64,000 nt of DNA from Flavobacteriales bacterium (lineage in GTDB: Bacteria; Bacteroidota; Bacteroidia; CAIKAF01), in assembly GCA_018401695.1 (NCBI GenBank), contig JAGYKD010000001.1, positions 846,016-910,015 of the forward strand, in the 5' to 3' direction. The first letter of the stretch is position 1; each line of letters starts with the position of its first letter. The position numbers and the translations under genes were made by a program. Positions 16,360 to 25,514 of this stretch are shown here, piece after piece. The notes under the pieces are model-generated. The model ran no database searches and had not been told where the DNA came from. It saw only the letters and a program-made list of their open reading frames with translations.

Positions 16360-17967
16360 TCACTTATGTTCCGGCAGGAGCATGCCCGGAACCAGTTTTT
16401 TGCGGTCCACACCATTTAGGAATACTTTGCCGCCGGGCAAGAGCAAGAATTCGCGAAACATGGGCACAATGGTTTTGCCTGATTTTTCGGGGAGGGCGTA
16501 GGTTTGGGTTTTGGGAATGCCTTTGTAGGGCAAGGTCCAATGCACGATATGCGCCCTTTTGGGGTTGTTCATGTAGCGCAGGTCGCTTTGGTCGCTGAGT
16601 TTGTTTTTGGGGTGGTCGAGCCAAAACAAGTGGAGGGCGCTGTTGTGTCTAAAATACAGGAAGGAGGAAAAAGCACCTTGGTCGTCGGTGGTCATTTGCC
16701 GTTTGGGCAGCTTTACTTTGTATTTAAGGCTTCCGTCGGGCAACAAGTAAAACAGATAAATATCGGTGTAGAACCAGGTGTAGCTGCAGTATTGGCGTGC
16801 TGTGCGGTAATCGGTATGGCAGGATTCGGTGAGCAGGCTTTGTTCGGCCAAAAGAGCGGCACTTCCATCGCTGAGGGGTAGTAAAGCACGGGGAATTAAG
16901 GATGATTCGTCTTGTCCGTTGGACAGGGACAGTCCGGGAGGCCTTAGTGCTTCATAGAACCCAAACTCGAAGGGGTGTTTTAGCATGTTGGAGGGAAGGG
17001 TATCTTTGGGCTTTAGCTCAAAAGTAATGAGTCCTTCGGAGGGGTCGCCGGGGTTTTGAGCATAGAACCCTGCAAAGCGAAGGGACTGGTCACTATGGGT
17101 AAAGAAGCGTAGTTGCTGTATCCACGGCGACTCAAAGAGCAGTCGCGTATGGTGAAAACTGCCCAAGGAGTCCTGAGGGAAGAAACTAAAGAAGGCATAA
17201 AAAGGGTGACGTTGGTTGAGCTGCAAGGATTTGCGCTGTTGGCGTCCGGGAAAAATACGGCTTAGTGCGCGAAGGTTTCCAAGGGAGTCAAGGCTAAATT
17301 CAATATCGTCGAACTCATCGCTGCGGTAAGGCAACTGAACGGTATTGGTCCAAGAAAGCTCCATGGCCGCATTAAAGACCGTAATTTCCCATACTTCGCC
17401 TTGAAACCTTTCGGGACTTTGGCGGCTAATGAGTGCAAATTGGTTGCGGTTGTTGGAGGGCACAAAAAGGTAATCTGCTGCCTGCAGTGCCGAAGGCGAT
17501 TTTTCTTTGGATAGGGTTTGGGGTCGGTCAATCGCCTCGCCGGAAGTTTCTAATTTTTGAGCAAAGGCCATGGTTCGGTCACGGGTTGGATCGTAGGCGG
17601 TATAAAAAAAGCTAAGGTGGTCGCCGGTAACAGAAATACCTGCGTACTTGGGTTTGTAAAGTTGGGTGGCTTTTCGCACCGTTTTGCCATGATGAAACCT
17701 CAGGTGGCTTTTTAGACTTGGGCTGTTTTTTTGGAAGCGGTATAGGGTGGCGGAGTGGTAGCCCAGGGTAGGGTATTTGAGCACAATCCATGCAGGGCTG
17801 GAGTCCGGGAGCAGCAGCATTCTGTCGAGCTCTTGGGCCGAAGAAAAACGCATGGGGTTGCCCCACGCTAAGCGGTAACTATGCTGTGCCCCTGCGCTTA
17901 AAGGCCACAAAGCGGCAAGAAAGCAGATTAGGGCAAGCGACTTAAGGCAGCTCTTCAAAGGATCCAT
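16360..17967 (-). CDS. Secreted protein of unknown function
   Basis: 535 residues with a signal peptide (residues 1-27, ending SAGAQ). The mature part is rich in aromatic and hydrophobic strands separated by polar turns, suggesting a beta-propeller or similar beta-rich fold, but no repeat motif or known signature could be identified and it has no T9SS tail. Its start overlaps the end of the small membrane-protein gene by 26 nt, so the two are probably expressed together. Confidence 0.6.
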   Translation of the reverse strand: MDPLKSCLKSLALICFLAALWPLSAGAQHSYRLAWGNPMRFSSAQELDRMLLLPDSSPAWIVLKYPTLGYHSATLYRFQKNSPSLKSHLRFHHGKTVRKATQLYKPKYAGISVTGDHLSFFYTAYDPTRDRTMAFAQKLETSGEAIDRPQTLSKEKSPSALQAADYLFVPSNNRNQFALISRQSPERFQGEVWEITVFNAAMELSWTNTVQLPYRSDEFDDIEFSLDSLGNLRALSRIFPGRQQRKSLQLNQRHPFYAFFSFFPQDSLGSFHHTRLLFESPWIQQLRFFTHSDQSLRFAGFYAQNPGDPSEGLITFELKPKDTLPSNMLKHPFEFGFYEALRPPGLSLSNGQDESSLIPRALLPLSDGSAALLAEQSLLTESCHTDYRTARQYCSYTWFYTDIYLFYLLPDGSLKYKVKLPKRQMTTDDQGAFSSFLYFRHNSALHLFWLDHPKNKLSDQSDLRYMNNPKRAHIVHWTLPYKGIPKTQTYALPEKSGKTIVPMFREFLLLPGGKVFLNGVDRKKLVPGMLLPEHK

Positions 17968-18208
17968 CTTCGGTATCTTGTCGTTGTTGCTGCTGACTGT
18001 AGGATTGGTGGAAAGATTGGGGAGGTTTTTGGGGCATGTTTAGCCCGGCAAAAAAGAGCCCTACGCCCACAAGGAGAACAATACCGGCGAAGACGAAGGC
18101 AAAAAACTCCGGGAAAACAAAGACAAGAAGAGAGAATACAATGAGGATTGCTCCTGTGGTGATGGCGGCTTTTTTAGCGCCCTGACCGTTTTGCCAAACA
18201 AATTTCAT
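17942..18208 (-). CDS. Small two-helix membrane protein
   Basis: 88 residues from the ATG at 18208. Two hydrophobic helices (about residues 16-36 and 37-56) are followed by a Gln/Ser-rich soluble tail. No family recognised. It precedes and overlaps the secreted-protein gene at 16360-17967. Confidence 0.6.
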   Translation of the reverse strand: MKFVWQNGQGAKKAAITTGAILIVFSLLVFVFPEFFAFVFAGIVLLVGVGLFFAGLNMPQKPPQSFHQSYSQQQQRQDTEDGSFEELP

Positions 18209-18242
18209 AGTCAAATATCGGTAGGTATAAAAGAAGAAACAA

Positions 18243-18260
18243 CCTCCCCAAGCGGGGAGG
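18243..18260 (-). terminator. Rho-independent terminator
   Basis: CCTCCCC and GGGGAGG pair around AAGC. Read on the minus strand the hairpin is followed by TTGTTTCTTCTTTT. It ends a short unit lying between recJ and the 88-residue gene. Confidence 0.7.
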
Positions 18261-18267
18261 CTGCTTC

Positions 18268-18411
18268 TTAATCAACCCTAACCATCCAAATCTTAAATAT
18301 CTTAATCAACCTCTTTGTTAAACGCCTAGGTTGAATTTTTGTTTCGTTTGGCAATCGAAATGTCAATCTATGTTTAGAACGAATGAGAATTTGGTTTCTC
18401 ACAAGCAACAT
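18268..18411 (-). CDS. Possible 47-residue basic small protein, or a small RNA
   Basis: Between recJ and the terminator at 18243-18260 lies a unit of about 170 nt. A TATATTTG box (18421-18414, minus strand) is followed after 2 nt by an ATG opening a 47-codon frame that stops just before the terminator hairpin. The predicted product has 13 Lys/Arg and no match that I recognise. The region is AT-rich, so the frame could be chance and the unit could be a non-coding RNA. The exact fit of promoter, frame and terminator is the only argument. Confidence 0.3.
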   Translation of the reverse strand: MLLVRNQILIRSKHRLTFRLPNETKIQPRRLTKRLIKIFKIWMVRVD

Positions 18412-18413
18412 CA

Positions 18414-18421
18414 CAAATATA
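18414..18421 (-). promoter_or_regulatory. TAnnTTTG -7 element after recJ
   Basis: TATATTTG on the minus strand, starting 5 bases past the recJ stop. It could start the short unit that ends at the terminator 18243-18260. Confidence 0.4.
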
Positions 18422-18425
18422 CGGT

Positions 18426-20150
18426 TTAATTGGCCAATATCACCAAATCTTTAACAAAAATTTGAAGCCTTTTTAGACCATTCCATTCATTTTGCTCTAA
18501 ACTATAGGCCATTTCGAAGGATGCGCCATTATTTAATGCCGATTCCAAGCTTCCCAAGCCAAAAGCAATCGCTTCCAAAAATTCACCCTCGGCATTGGGA
18601 TGCTCCAAAACGAATTTTAAATGCTGCTCCTTTAGAATTCGGGCAGAATTCGGGTAAATCCGTTGCGGCCCGCTTTTAAACACAGGACGTAAATTTTTTG
18701 GACCAAAAGGCTCCATTTGATCTAAAACGGCAAAGGATTTGCCCGTCCAGTGCTGGGGAGGGCTTTCTAAATCAATATATTGGGTGGCTTGGCGATTTTC
18801 TTCCGGCCAAGATTGGGCTACCGCTTCTTCAAACCGGGTTTTGAAAGCCTCCAAATGCTTCGGGTCAAAGGTTAGACCGGCCGCGTGGCGGTGCCCACCA
18901 AAACTCTCGAACAGGTCGGAGCAAGTCGACAATGCAGCATACAAATCGAAGCCCTCCACACTTCGGGCGGACCCCGTAAGCTTGTTGTTGTGTTTGGTTA
19001 AAACCACCGTTGGCCTGTACACCTTTTCTATCAGTCGGCTGGCCACAATGCCCACCACTCCTTTGTGCCAATCTTCGCCGGCTACCACGGTGCTCAGCTT
19101 TTTTTGCTCTTCGGGACCCTCCAACAATTGCAAGGCTTCCTCGGTAATGCTTTTGTCCAAGCTTTGCCGGTCTTTGTTTTGTGCCAAAATCTCCTTGGTT
19201 CGGTTTAGGGTTTCTTCATCTACCTCCTCCGAACAGAGCAATTGCACCGCACCAAAACCGTGGGCCATGCGTCCTGCCGCATTAATTTTAGGAGCAATTT
19301 GAAACACCACATCGCTGACCCTCCATTGGGAAATGTTGGAGTATTCGCTCATGAGTGCTTTAAAGCCCGGAAGCGGGTTTCGGTTTAGCTCCGCCAAGCC
19401 AAGGGAAGTGAGGATTCGGTTTTCGCCCTGCATTTCTACAATATCGGCGCAAGTAGAAACGGCAACAAATTGAAGGGCTTCCCGGAGTCCGGTTTGTTCC
19501 AAGCCTAAGGACTGATTTAGGGCTGTAATTAGCTTGAAACCCACCCCACAACCGCTAAGCTCTTTAAAAGGGTATGGACAGTCGCTTTGCTTTGGATTTA
19601 AAATGGCCAATGCCGGAGGCAAATGTTCGCCGGGGTTGTGGTGATCGCACACAATCACCGGCAGGCCCTTCATGGCTGCATAGCTCAGCTCTTTTTTGGC
19701 TTTAATGCCACAATCCAGCGCTACCATTAGTTCCACTCCGGAATCCAGCGCATGGTCAATGCCTTGCATTGAAATTCCATAGCCTTCCTTGTAACGGTCA
19801 GGAATATAGACGTCTACGTTTTCGTAGCCCAGGTGGCGCTTAAAATGATACCACATCATAGAAACGGAGGTGGTTCCGTCTACATCGTAATCTCCATAAA
19901 AGCGAATCATGCCCTTATTCTCCATGACTTCATGGAGTTTTTCCAGGGCTTTATCCATGCCTTTCATGATCCATGGATCATGCAAATGCTCCCAGCTTGG
20001 CCTAAAAAAGGCTTTGGCGGCTTCGAAGCTTTTTATGCCTCGCTGCACTAAAATTTGGGCCAAGTAGGGGTTCACATGAATGGCCGAGGCCAGTTGTTCC
20101 ACATCTTCTTGGGCAACCGGGGGGACCAGTTTCCAGCGCTTCTGTGTCAT
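18426..20150 (-). CDS. recJ: Single-stranded-DNA-specific exonuclease RecJ
   Basis: 574 residues. The 5'-3' ssDNA exonuclease acts in recombination and mismatch repair. DHH-family motifs are in order: FYGDYDVDGTTSVSMM near 84-99 (motif I), ALDCGIK near 145 (motif II), VIVCDHHNPGEHLP near 166 (motif III, the DHH), and FGGHRHAAGLTF near 420 in the DHHA1 domain. The C-terminal OB-like part is present. Length is normal. It reads leftward and is followed by a short promoter-terminator unit. Confidence 0.95.
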   Translation of the reverse strand: MTQKRWKLVPPVAQEDVEQLASAIHVNPYLAQILVQRGIKSFEAAKAFFRPSWEHLHDPWIMKGMDKALEKLHEVMENKGMIRFYGDYDVDGTTSVSMMWYHFKRHLGYENVDVYIPDRYKEGYGISMQGIDHALDSGVELMVALDCGIKAKKELSYAAMKGLPVIVCDHHNPGEHLPPALAILNPKQSDCPYPFKELSGCGVGFKLITALNQSLGLEQTGLREALQFVAVSTCADIVEMQGENRILTSLGLAELNRNPLPGFKALMSEYSNISQWRVSDVVFQIAPKINAAGRMAHGFGAVQLLCSEEVDEETLNRTKEILAQNKDRQSLDKSITEEALQLLEGPEEQKKLSTVVAGEDWHKGVVGIVASRLIEKVYRPTVVLTKHNNKLTGSARSVEGFDLYAALSTCSDLFESFGGHRHAAGLTFDPKHLEAFKTRFEEAVAQSWPEENRQATQYIDLESPPQHWTGKSFAVLDQMEPFGPKNLRPVFKSGPQRIYPNSARILKEQHLKFVLEHPNAEGEFLEAIAFGLGSLESALNNGASFEMAYSLEQNEWNGLKRLQIFVKDLVILAN

Positions 20151-20175
20151 TTTACAAAAATAAACTATTCCCCGC

Positions 20176-20547
20176 TTAGACCTGCCTTCCCACCCAAAGT
20201 CCTAAAGCCGCAGAAGCCAATCCCAATACCACATGAAGCGCAATAAGTCCAAAAGCGGCAAGCATTTGGCCTTTACCTAAGGTTAAATGATCTAGGGCAA
20301 ACGCAGAAAAGGTGCTAAACCCGCCACAAAAACCACTTACCAAAAACAATCGATGGTTGGATTGAACCAAAGGAAGAGAGACCAACAAACCGGCCAAAAA
20401 GCAAGCCAAAACATTGGCCGTTAAGGTACCAAAGCCTCTCCACTGAAGCGGAGCCAAGCTCCAAATCAGGTGCTGAATGCCCCAGCGGCACAAGCCGCCA
20501 AATCCGCAGGCTATAAAAAAAACAGCTCCTTGCATCCAAATTCCCAT
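20176..20547 (-). CDS. fluC: Fluoride exporter FluC (CrcB)
   Basis: 123 residues with four hydrophobic helices. GFCGGFSTFSAF near residues 72-83 is the pore motif of the dimeric fluoride channel, and the N-terminal GGLCRWGIQHL and central GTLTANVLACFLAG (with the conserved Asn) fit. It lets fluoride leave the cell. No fluoride riboswitch was recognised upstream. Confidence 0.9.
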   Translation of the reverse strand: MGIWMQGAVFFIACGFGGLCRWGIQHLIWSLAPLQWRGFGTLTANVLACFLAGLLVSLPLVQSNHRLFLVSGFCGGFSTFSAFALDHLTLGKGQMLAAFGLIALHVVLGLASAALGLWVGRQV

Positions 20548-20687
20548 AAACCGGCTAGCTTTTGCTTGATTCTATTTGTTTTTGCCTGAGCCTCTCCCAA
20601 GCATGGGTTTGCTTTCAAAGATAAGCAACCACCCCTTACTGTGCCTGCACCAGGACTCCACTTTCTGCGCATTTTGCCCCAAACCCG

Positions 20688-23477
20688 TCAATGGGCCTCC
20701 AGCCAATTGTTGCCGTAATTCACGTCAACCACTAAAGGTACTTCCATGGCATAGGCCTGTTCCATGTGCTCTTTTACCAGACTTTCCAAGGCATCCAACT
20801 CGCTTACATGGGCATCAAAAACCAGTTCGTCGTGCACCTGAAGTACCATGCGGCTTTTGAGATTTTCGGCTTCCATGGCTTCAAAAAGCCGAATCATGGC
20901 CAACTTTATTATGTCTGCTGCAGACCCTTGAATCGGAGCATTTATGGCATTTCTTTCGGCAAAGCCACGTACGGTTCCATTGCCCGATTGAATGTCGGGG
21001 AGGTAGCGCCTGCGTCCCAATATGGTTTCCACATATCCATGCTTGCGGGCAAACTCGATTTGCCGATCCATATAGGCTTTGATTCCCGGGTATTGCTCAA
21101 AATAAGCATCGATGATTTCGGCCGCTTCTTTGCGGGCAATGCCCAACCGTTGGGAAAGACCAAAGGCCGAAATGCCGTATATAATGCCAAAATTCACCAT
21201 TTTGGCTTTGGAACGCATGGTTTTGTCCACTTGATTTAACCCAACGCCAAACACTCTGGCTGCTGTGGCCGCATGAATATCCACTCTATCTCTAAAGGCC
21301 TGCAGCATGTGGGTTTCGCCGCTTAACTCGGCAATGATGCGTAGCTCAACCTGACTGTAATCCGCCGCCAGCAATTTATACTCCTTACCTCGGGGCACAA
21401 AGGCCTTGCGTATGAGCCTTCCCCGCTCGGTGCGTATGGGTATGTTTTGCAAGTTGGGGTGCTGCGAACTGAGGCGTCCGGTAGCGGCCACGGCTTGGTT
21501 ATAACTGGTGTGGATTCGGCCGGTGCGGGAGTGCATCAACTCCGGAAGGGCGTCAATGTAGGTGCTTTTGAGTTTTTGAAGCTCGCGCCACTCAAAAATA
21601 TGGTCAATAATGGGGTGTTTGCCCTCCAGCTTTTTAAGGGTCTCCTCGTTGGTGCTGTATTGACCGGTTCTGGTTTTCTTGGCTTTTTCGTCAAGTTTGA
21701 GGTGATCGAACAACACTTCGCCCAGCTGTTTGGGAGAACCGGGATTGAATTCCATGCCGGCCAGCTCCTGAATTTCAATATAGGTTTTGTCAATGATTCC
21801 CTGGTATTCTTTAGACATTTGAGCCAAAGCCTCTTTGTCCAAAGCAATTCCCTCTTGCTCCATAGAACTCAGCACGCGAATTAAAGGCATTTCGGCTTTT
21901 AAAAACACTTCTTCACCGTTTACTTTTTCCAATTCCGGAGCAAATCGTTGGGCCAATTGCAAGGTTACATCCACGTCTTCGCAGGCATAAGCAGCCACCT
22001 TTTCCAGAGGCACTTCCCGCATGGTTTTTTGGTTTTTTCCTTTGGGTCCCAGCAATTCACTGGTAGGAATGGCGGCATAGCCAAGATAGGTAAGGGCCAA
22101 ATAGTCCATATTGTGCCGCTGTTCGGGCTGCATGATGTAATGCGCCAACATGGTGTCGAACAGCTTGCCCTTGATGGCCACACCATGCTGCGCCATAACC
22201 GAAAAGTCATACTTAAGGTTTTGGCCTATCCACTCCAGGTCCTCACGTTCAAAAAGGGGACGAAACCGGGCCAATAATTCATCTGCCGCCTTTTTATCTT
22301 CGGGCACCGGCACGTAATAGGCCTGGCCCGGTTTTATGGAAAAAGCCATGCCCACCAACTCGGCATCCATGACGTGCAGGGCCGTAGTTTCGGTATCAAA
22401 ACAAATGCGCTCTTGCTTGTGAAGCAAGGCCAAAAGGTCTTCTATCCAATGGGAATCCTGCACCGTAAAATATTGATGCGGCCAATCTTCCAAGGTTTTG
22501 GGGGCTTGCACATCGCCGGAGGGCTGCGCCTCTCCCTCTTCATTTTCCTGACTCGAAAAAAGATCCAATTGACGAGGGGCAATACTGGTTCCCAAAATCT
22601 TCTCGGCCAAATTCCGGAATTCCAACTCCGTAAATATTTCTCTAAGGGCTTCTTCATTGGGCGGGTCTACATGCAAGGCTTTGGGGTCAAATTCAATAGG
22701 CACATCGGTAATGATGGTGGCCAGTTGCCTGGACAAAAGGGCCTGTTCCTTGTTTTCGCGCACTTTTTCGCCCAACTTGCCTTTGATTTCATCGGCCCGC
22801 TCCAAAATAGCTTCCATAGAACCAAATTCCTTGAGCAGTTTTATGGCGGTTTTTTCGCCCACACCGGGAACTCCGGGAATATTATCCACAGCATCGCCCA
22901 TGAGGCCAAGCAAATCAATAACTTGTTCGGGACGCTCAATATCAAATTTTTCGCACACTTCCTTCGGGCCAAGCACTTGGTCGGGGGTTTGCATCCGTCC
23001 CGGTCTGTACCAAAGAATCTTGTCGGTAACCAATTGACCATAGTCTTTGTCGGAGGTCACCATATAGGTGGTATAACCCGCGGCTTCAGCTTTTTGAGCA
23101 AGGGTGCCAATGACGTCGTCGGCCTCGTAACCCTCCACCACCAACAGTGGAATATTCATAGCCTCTACAATACGGGCAATATAGGGCAAGGCTTGACGAA
23201 TGTCTTCGGGCATGGCTTCCCGATTGGCTTTATATTCGGCATAGGCTTCTATGCGCTCGGTGGGGGTTTCCATGGGGTCAAACACCACCGCAAAATGGCT
23301 GGGTTTTTGTTTCCTTAGGAGGTCGTGCAACACATTGGTAAAACCAAAAGCCGCCGAGGTGTTCATGCCCTGGCTGTTGACTCTGGGGTTTTTAATGAAT
23401 GCAAAATAGGCCCGATAAATGAGGGCAAAGCCGTCCAATAAAAACAAGCGTTTGTCGTTTGCCTCGGTTTCTGCCAT
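20688..23477 (-). CDS. polA: DNA polymerase I
   Basis: 929 residues from the ATG at 23477. The N-terminal 5'-3' exonuclease domain (about 1-300; LFLLDGFALIYRAYFAF, GYEADDVIGTLA, GDAVDNIPGVPGVGEKTA) is followed by an apparently active 3'-5' exonuclease (about 340-540; CFDTETTALHVMDAEL keeps the Asp-x-Glu, and YACEDVDVTLQL is the third motif) and the polymerase domain (about 560-929; DYSQVELRIIAELS motif A, YGISAFGLSQRL in the O helix, LQVHDELVFD motif C). It processes Okazaki fragments and repair gaps. Single gene. Confidence 0.96.
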   Translation of the reverse strand: MAETEANDKRLFLLDGFALIYRAYFAFIKNPRVNSQGMNTSAAFGFTNVLHDLLRKQKPSHFAVVFDPMETPTERIEAYAEYKANREAMPEDIRQALPYIARIVEAMNIPLLVVEGYEADDVIGTLAQKAEAAGYTTYMVTSDKDYGQLVTDKILWYRPGRMQTPDQVLGPKEVCEKFDIERPEQVIDLLGLMGDAVDNIPGVPGVGEKTAIKLLKEFGSMEAILERADEIKGKLGEKVRENKEQALLSRQLATIITDVPIEFDPKALHVDPPNEEALREIFTELEFRNLAEKILGTSIAPRQLDLFSSQENEEGEAQPSGDVQAPKTLEDWPHQYFTVQDSHWIEDLLALLHKQERICFDTETTALHVMDAELVGMAFSIKPGQAYYVPVPEDKKAADELLARFRPLFEREDLEWIGQNLKYDFSVMAQHGVAIKGKLFDTMLAHYIMQPEQRHNMDYLALTYLGYAAIPTSELLGPKGKNQKTMREVPLEKVAAYACEDVDVTLQLAQRFAPELEKVNGEEVFLKAEMPLIRVLSSMEQEGIALDKEALAQMSKEYQGIIDKTYIEIQELAGMEFNPGSPKQLGEVLFDHLKLDEKAKKTRTGQYSTNEETLKKLEGKHPIIDHIFEWRELQKLKSTYIDALPELMHSRTGRIHTSYNQAVAATGRLSSQHPNLQNIPIRTERGRLIRKAFVPRGKEYKLLAADYSQVELRIIAELSGETHMLQAFRDRVDIHAATAARVFGVGLNQVDKTMRSKAKMVNFGIIYGISAFGLSQRLGIARKEAAEIIDAYFEQYPGIKAYMDRQIEFARKHGYVETILGRRRYLPDIQSGNGTVRGFAERNAINAPIQGSAADIIKLAMIRLFEAMEAENLKSRMVLQVHDELVFDAHVSELDALESLVKEHMEQAYAMEVPLVVDVNYGNNWLEAH

Positions 23478-23544
23478 GCTTTTTTTTGTCAAAGTACGGA
23501 AAAAGGCAGGGAGGAACACGCAGGAAATTGGCTATATTGCTGCA

Positions 23545-24495
23545 ATGTTGCTTAGAAAACCTTTTTTGAGCCTGTGTTTTGTGTGGGCGCTTGCTTGCCT
23601 AAGCTTTGGACAGCAGCGTCAGTCGGTTTTGGCCTTTGGCGCCGGCAACCACCCCGGAGCCAGCCAAAGTACCTGGCTAAATGTGCTCGAAGCCGGCCCT
23701 AATTGCTTTTTTTGGGCGGGCAGCTTCAGTCCCGGTTCTCCGGTATCAAGCCATGACCTAGACCGGATGCTTCAAAAGCAAGCACAAAACAAACATTACC
23801 GGCTTTTTGCCGACAGTATTCCCATTTCCGGAAGCTGGTATTGGACCACTCCGCCATTGGTAGCCAACGACAGCCTCGACAAATGGCACCGCAAATGGTT
23901 TTCCTTTGTTTACGGCCCCAAGCAACCTTGGCCTGGCAAGAGCTATTGGGCCCAATGGCTGGTATTCGGCAAAGACTCGGTGCACTGCCTTTTCTTGGAC
24001 ACCTGGCGCTTTGCCCGCCCGGGCGAACCCGAAAATAACATTTTGGGCGAAGAGCAATGGAAATGGCTGGAGCAAGAACTTTCCGGACCTCATCAAAAGT
24101 TACGCCTCATTTTTACCGCAAAATCCTTCTTTTGGGAGCAAGACAAGGGCGACAGTTGGCATAGTTTTCCACCGGCCAGAGCGCGATTTGCCGCTTTGTT
24201 AGAAAAGGCAAAAGGACCATTACTGCTGGTTTCCGGCTCGCACCCATGCGCTGCGGTAGCCCTTGGCGACGCCGGAAAACGACGCGTGGTGGAGCTCCAA
24301 ACCAACGGCCTCAATCAAGTGCGCTGGCGCTTGGGAAGAACCCCGGAAAAAGCCGCCATAATTGGCCCGTACTGCCAACGCAATTTTGGACTGCTGACCA
24401 TTTCCTGGAACGCCCCGGTCTCCTTAAAATACCAAATCATTGACCTTTCGGGTTTTGAGGTGGAACAATGGACGGCCTATCTGGGGGATTTGTAG
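23545..24495 (+). CDS. PhoD-fold secreted protein lacking catalytic residues
   Basis: 316 residues from the ATG at 23545, with signal peptide (ending LSFGQ). The segment LDTWRFARP...NILGEEQWKWLEQEL and the later WHSFPPARARFAALLE match PhoD-like metallophosphatases closely. The metal ligands do not: the family LGDN is here AGSF, the WDDHD motif is WYWTTP, and the SGDRH motif is SGSHP. So this is the PhoD scaffold without its two-metal centre, probably a non-enzymatic or altered protein. The 5' end lies 67 bp from the divergent polA start. Confidence 0.75.
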   Translation: MLLRKPFLSLCFVWALACLSFGQQRQSVLAFGAGNHPGASQSTWLNVLEAGPNCFFWAGSFSPGSPVSSHDLDRMLQKQAQNKHYRLFADSIPISGSWYWTTPPLVANDSLDKWHRKWFSFVYGPKQPWPGKSYWAQWLVFGKDSVHCLFLDTWRFARPGEPENNILGEEQWKWLEQELSGPHQKLRLIFTAKSFFWEQDKGDSWHSFPPARARFAALLEKAKGPLLLVSGSHPCAAVALGDAGKRRVVELQTNGLNQVRWRLGRTPEKAAIIGPYCQRNFGLLTISWNAPVSLKYQIIDLSGFEVEQWTAYLGDL

Positions 24496-24514
24496 CTTTT
24501 TTGATTGTTTTTTT

Positions 24515-24700
24515 TGGGGGGCTTATCCGGCCATTACTGCAAGTCCGCAACCCTAGACTAAGGCTCCTGTGGCCTGCGGGGTCCCGCCCGTATTGGGGCG
24601 GGCCTCCTCGCCTCACGGAGCCTAAGTCTAGAGTTTTACGGGCTTTCCGTGCTGTCCGGGCCCCGGATGGCGGCCAAGTGCTTGGACAAATACCACTCAT
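24515..24700. repeat. GC-rich stem-loop repeat, subtype A (divergent)
   Basis: Occupies most of the 341-base gap before the abiE remnant. CTAGACTAAGGCTC (24553-24566) pairs with GAGCCTAAGTCTAG (24618-24631, 13 of 14), enclosing a GTCCCGCCC/GGGGCGGG hairpin. TTTTTTGGGGGG at the left, GCAAGTCC before the stem and ACGGGCTTTCC after it repeat the pattern of 4447 and 11704. Nothing else is seen up to 24836. Confidence 0.65.
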
Positions 24701-24836
24701 GGTTTAAAACGGGCGCGTCCTTTTTTGAGCTTCCCGGCCGGAACATAGGCTCCAAACATGTAAAGAATTTGGCAGACCTCGGAATGCGGAAGTGAGGTGG
24801 TCGACCACTACAGGTAATCTTCTAATTGTTTTTGTG

Positions 24837-25514
24837 TCATAGTTTTAATTTCTTTAAGTGTCGCATCACTTCTCTCTCCACTTCATCAAAGTCGGGCAAG
24901 TCTTGAATTTGATCAGCCATGGATGATTGCCAACGTCCTTTATATTGTGGTAGTCGTTGCTCCAGTTTGTTGTGAAATTCAGATGGGTTGATGTCTTTGC
25001 TTTCGCATTTAGTTCGAAATTCTGCTAAATAAAAATCAACCTCCATTTCATGAATTTCAAGAAGGTACCAGATGTCGTAAAAATCACGAGCCTGCATGCG
25101 TTGCATCACAGATCTCATCTTTTCTACCAAGACTTCCTCCAATGGATAACATAGGAGTTGAGACCGTTGACGCGTTGTGTTTTCAAGGCGAATTAAGGCA
25201 CGGACAAATTGAAAGTCCGCAGTTTACTGGTTGTAAATGAGGAGCTTGAAATTTGGCCGTAACGCCAAGTCGCCGCCAGAATAGCAGCGCGTCAGCGGTC
25301 TCGAGTTTATGGTCCTCTTGATCTGTATAACCCAAAAATGCTTCTTTCAACACCGGATCGAAAACCAAGGATTCGCTTCTGGAAATGTCTACTTTGACCT
25401 TTTTGTTAGCGCCTAATCCACCAAGTGGACCAACATAGCTAATATAGAAGTTGATGCCTCCATCTTCGTGTTCATTGTTATCAATGATTTCAAGTGGGAT
25501 GTTGGCTTTATCAT
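24837..25514 (-). pseudogene. abiEii: AbiEii toxin gene remnant (deleted 5' part, MITE insertion)
   Basis: The minus-strand frame from about 25514 to 25303 (NIPLEIIDNN...VDISRSESLVFDP...GYTDQEDHKL) joins, once the insertion at 25160-25302 and one GAGTT copy are removed, in frame to LCYPLEEVLVEKMRSVMQRMQARDFYDIWYLL and on to 24837. That is the second half of an AbiEii nucleotidyltransferase toxin. The N-terminal half with the GGTAL and D-x-D nucleotidyltransferase motifs is missing: only ATG ATA AAG, overlapping the abiEi stop, is left of the start and it is out of frame. The gene is therefore dead twice over. Its stop overlaps the start of a further 10-codon frame (MTQKQLEDYL), perhaps the relic of a third gene. 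Confidence 0.85.
25160..25302 (+). mobile_element. MITE-like element, copy 2 (143 bp)
   Basis: Same terminal repeats as copy 1 (GAGACCGTTGACGCG at the left; GTCAGCGGTCTC at the right), flanked by GAGTT at 25155-25159 and 25303-25307. It lacks both internal hairpins found in the longer copies. It splits the abiEii remnant. Confidence 0.9.

Noticed and set aside
22374-23318. 314-codon plus-strand frame inside polA
   Set aside because: Shadow of DNA polymerase I; its sequence is Phe/His/Gly-rich with no domain.
24481-24707. Frames on both strands in the gap after the PhoD-like gene
   Set aside because: Both lie over the GC-rich stem-loop element and show no domain.
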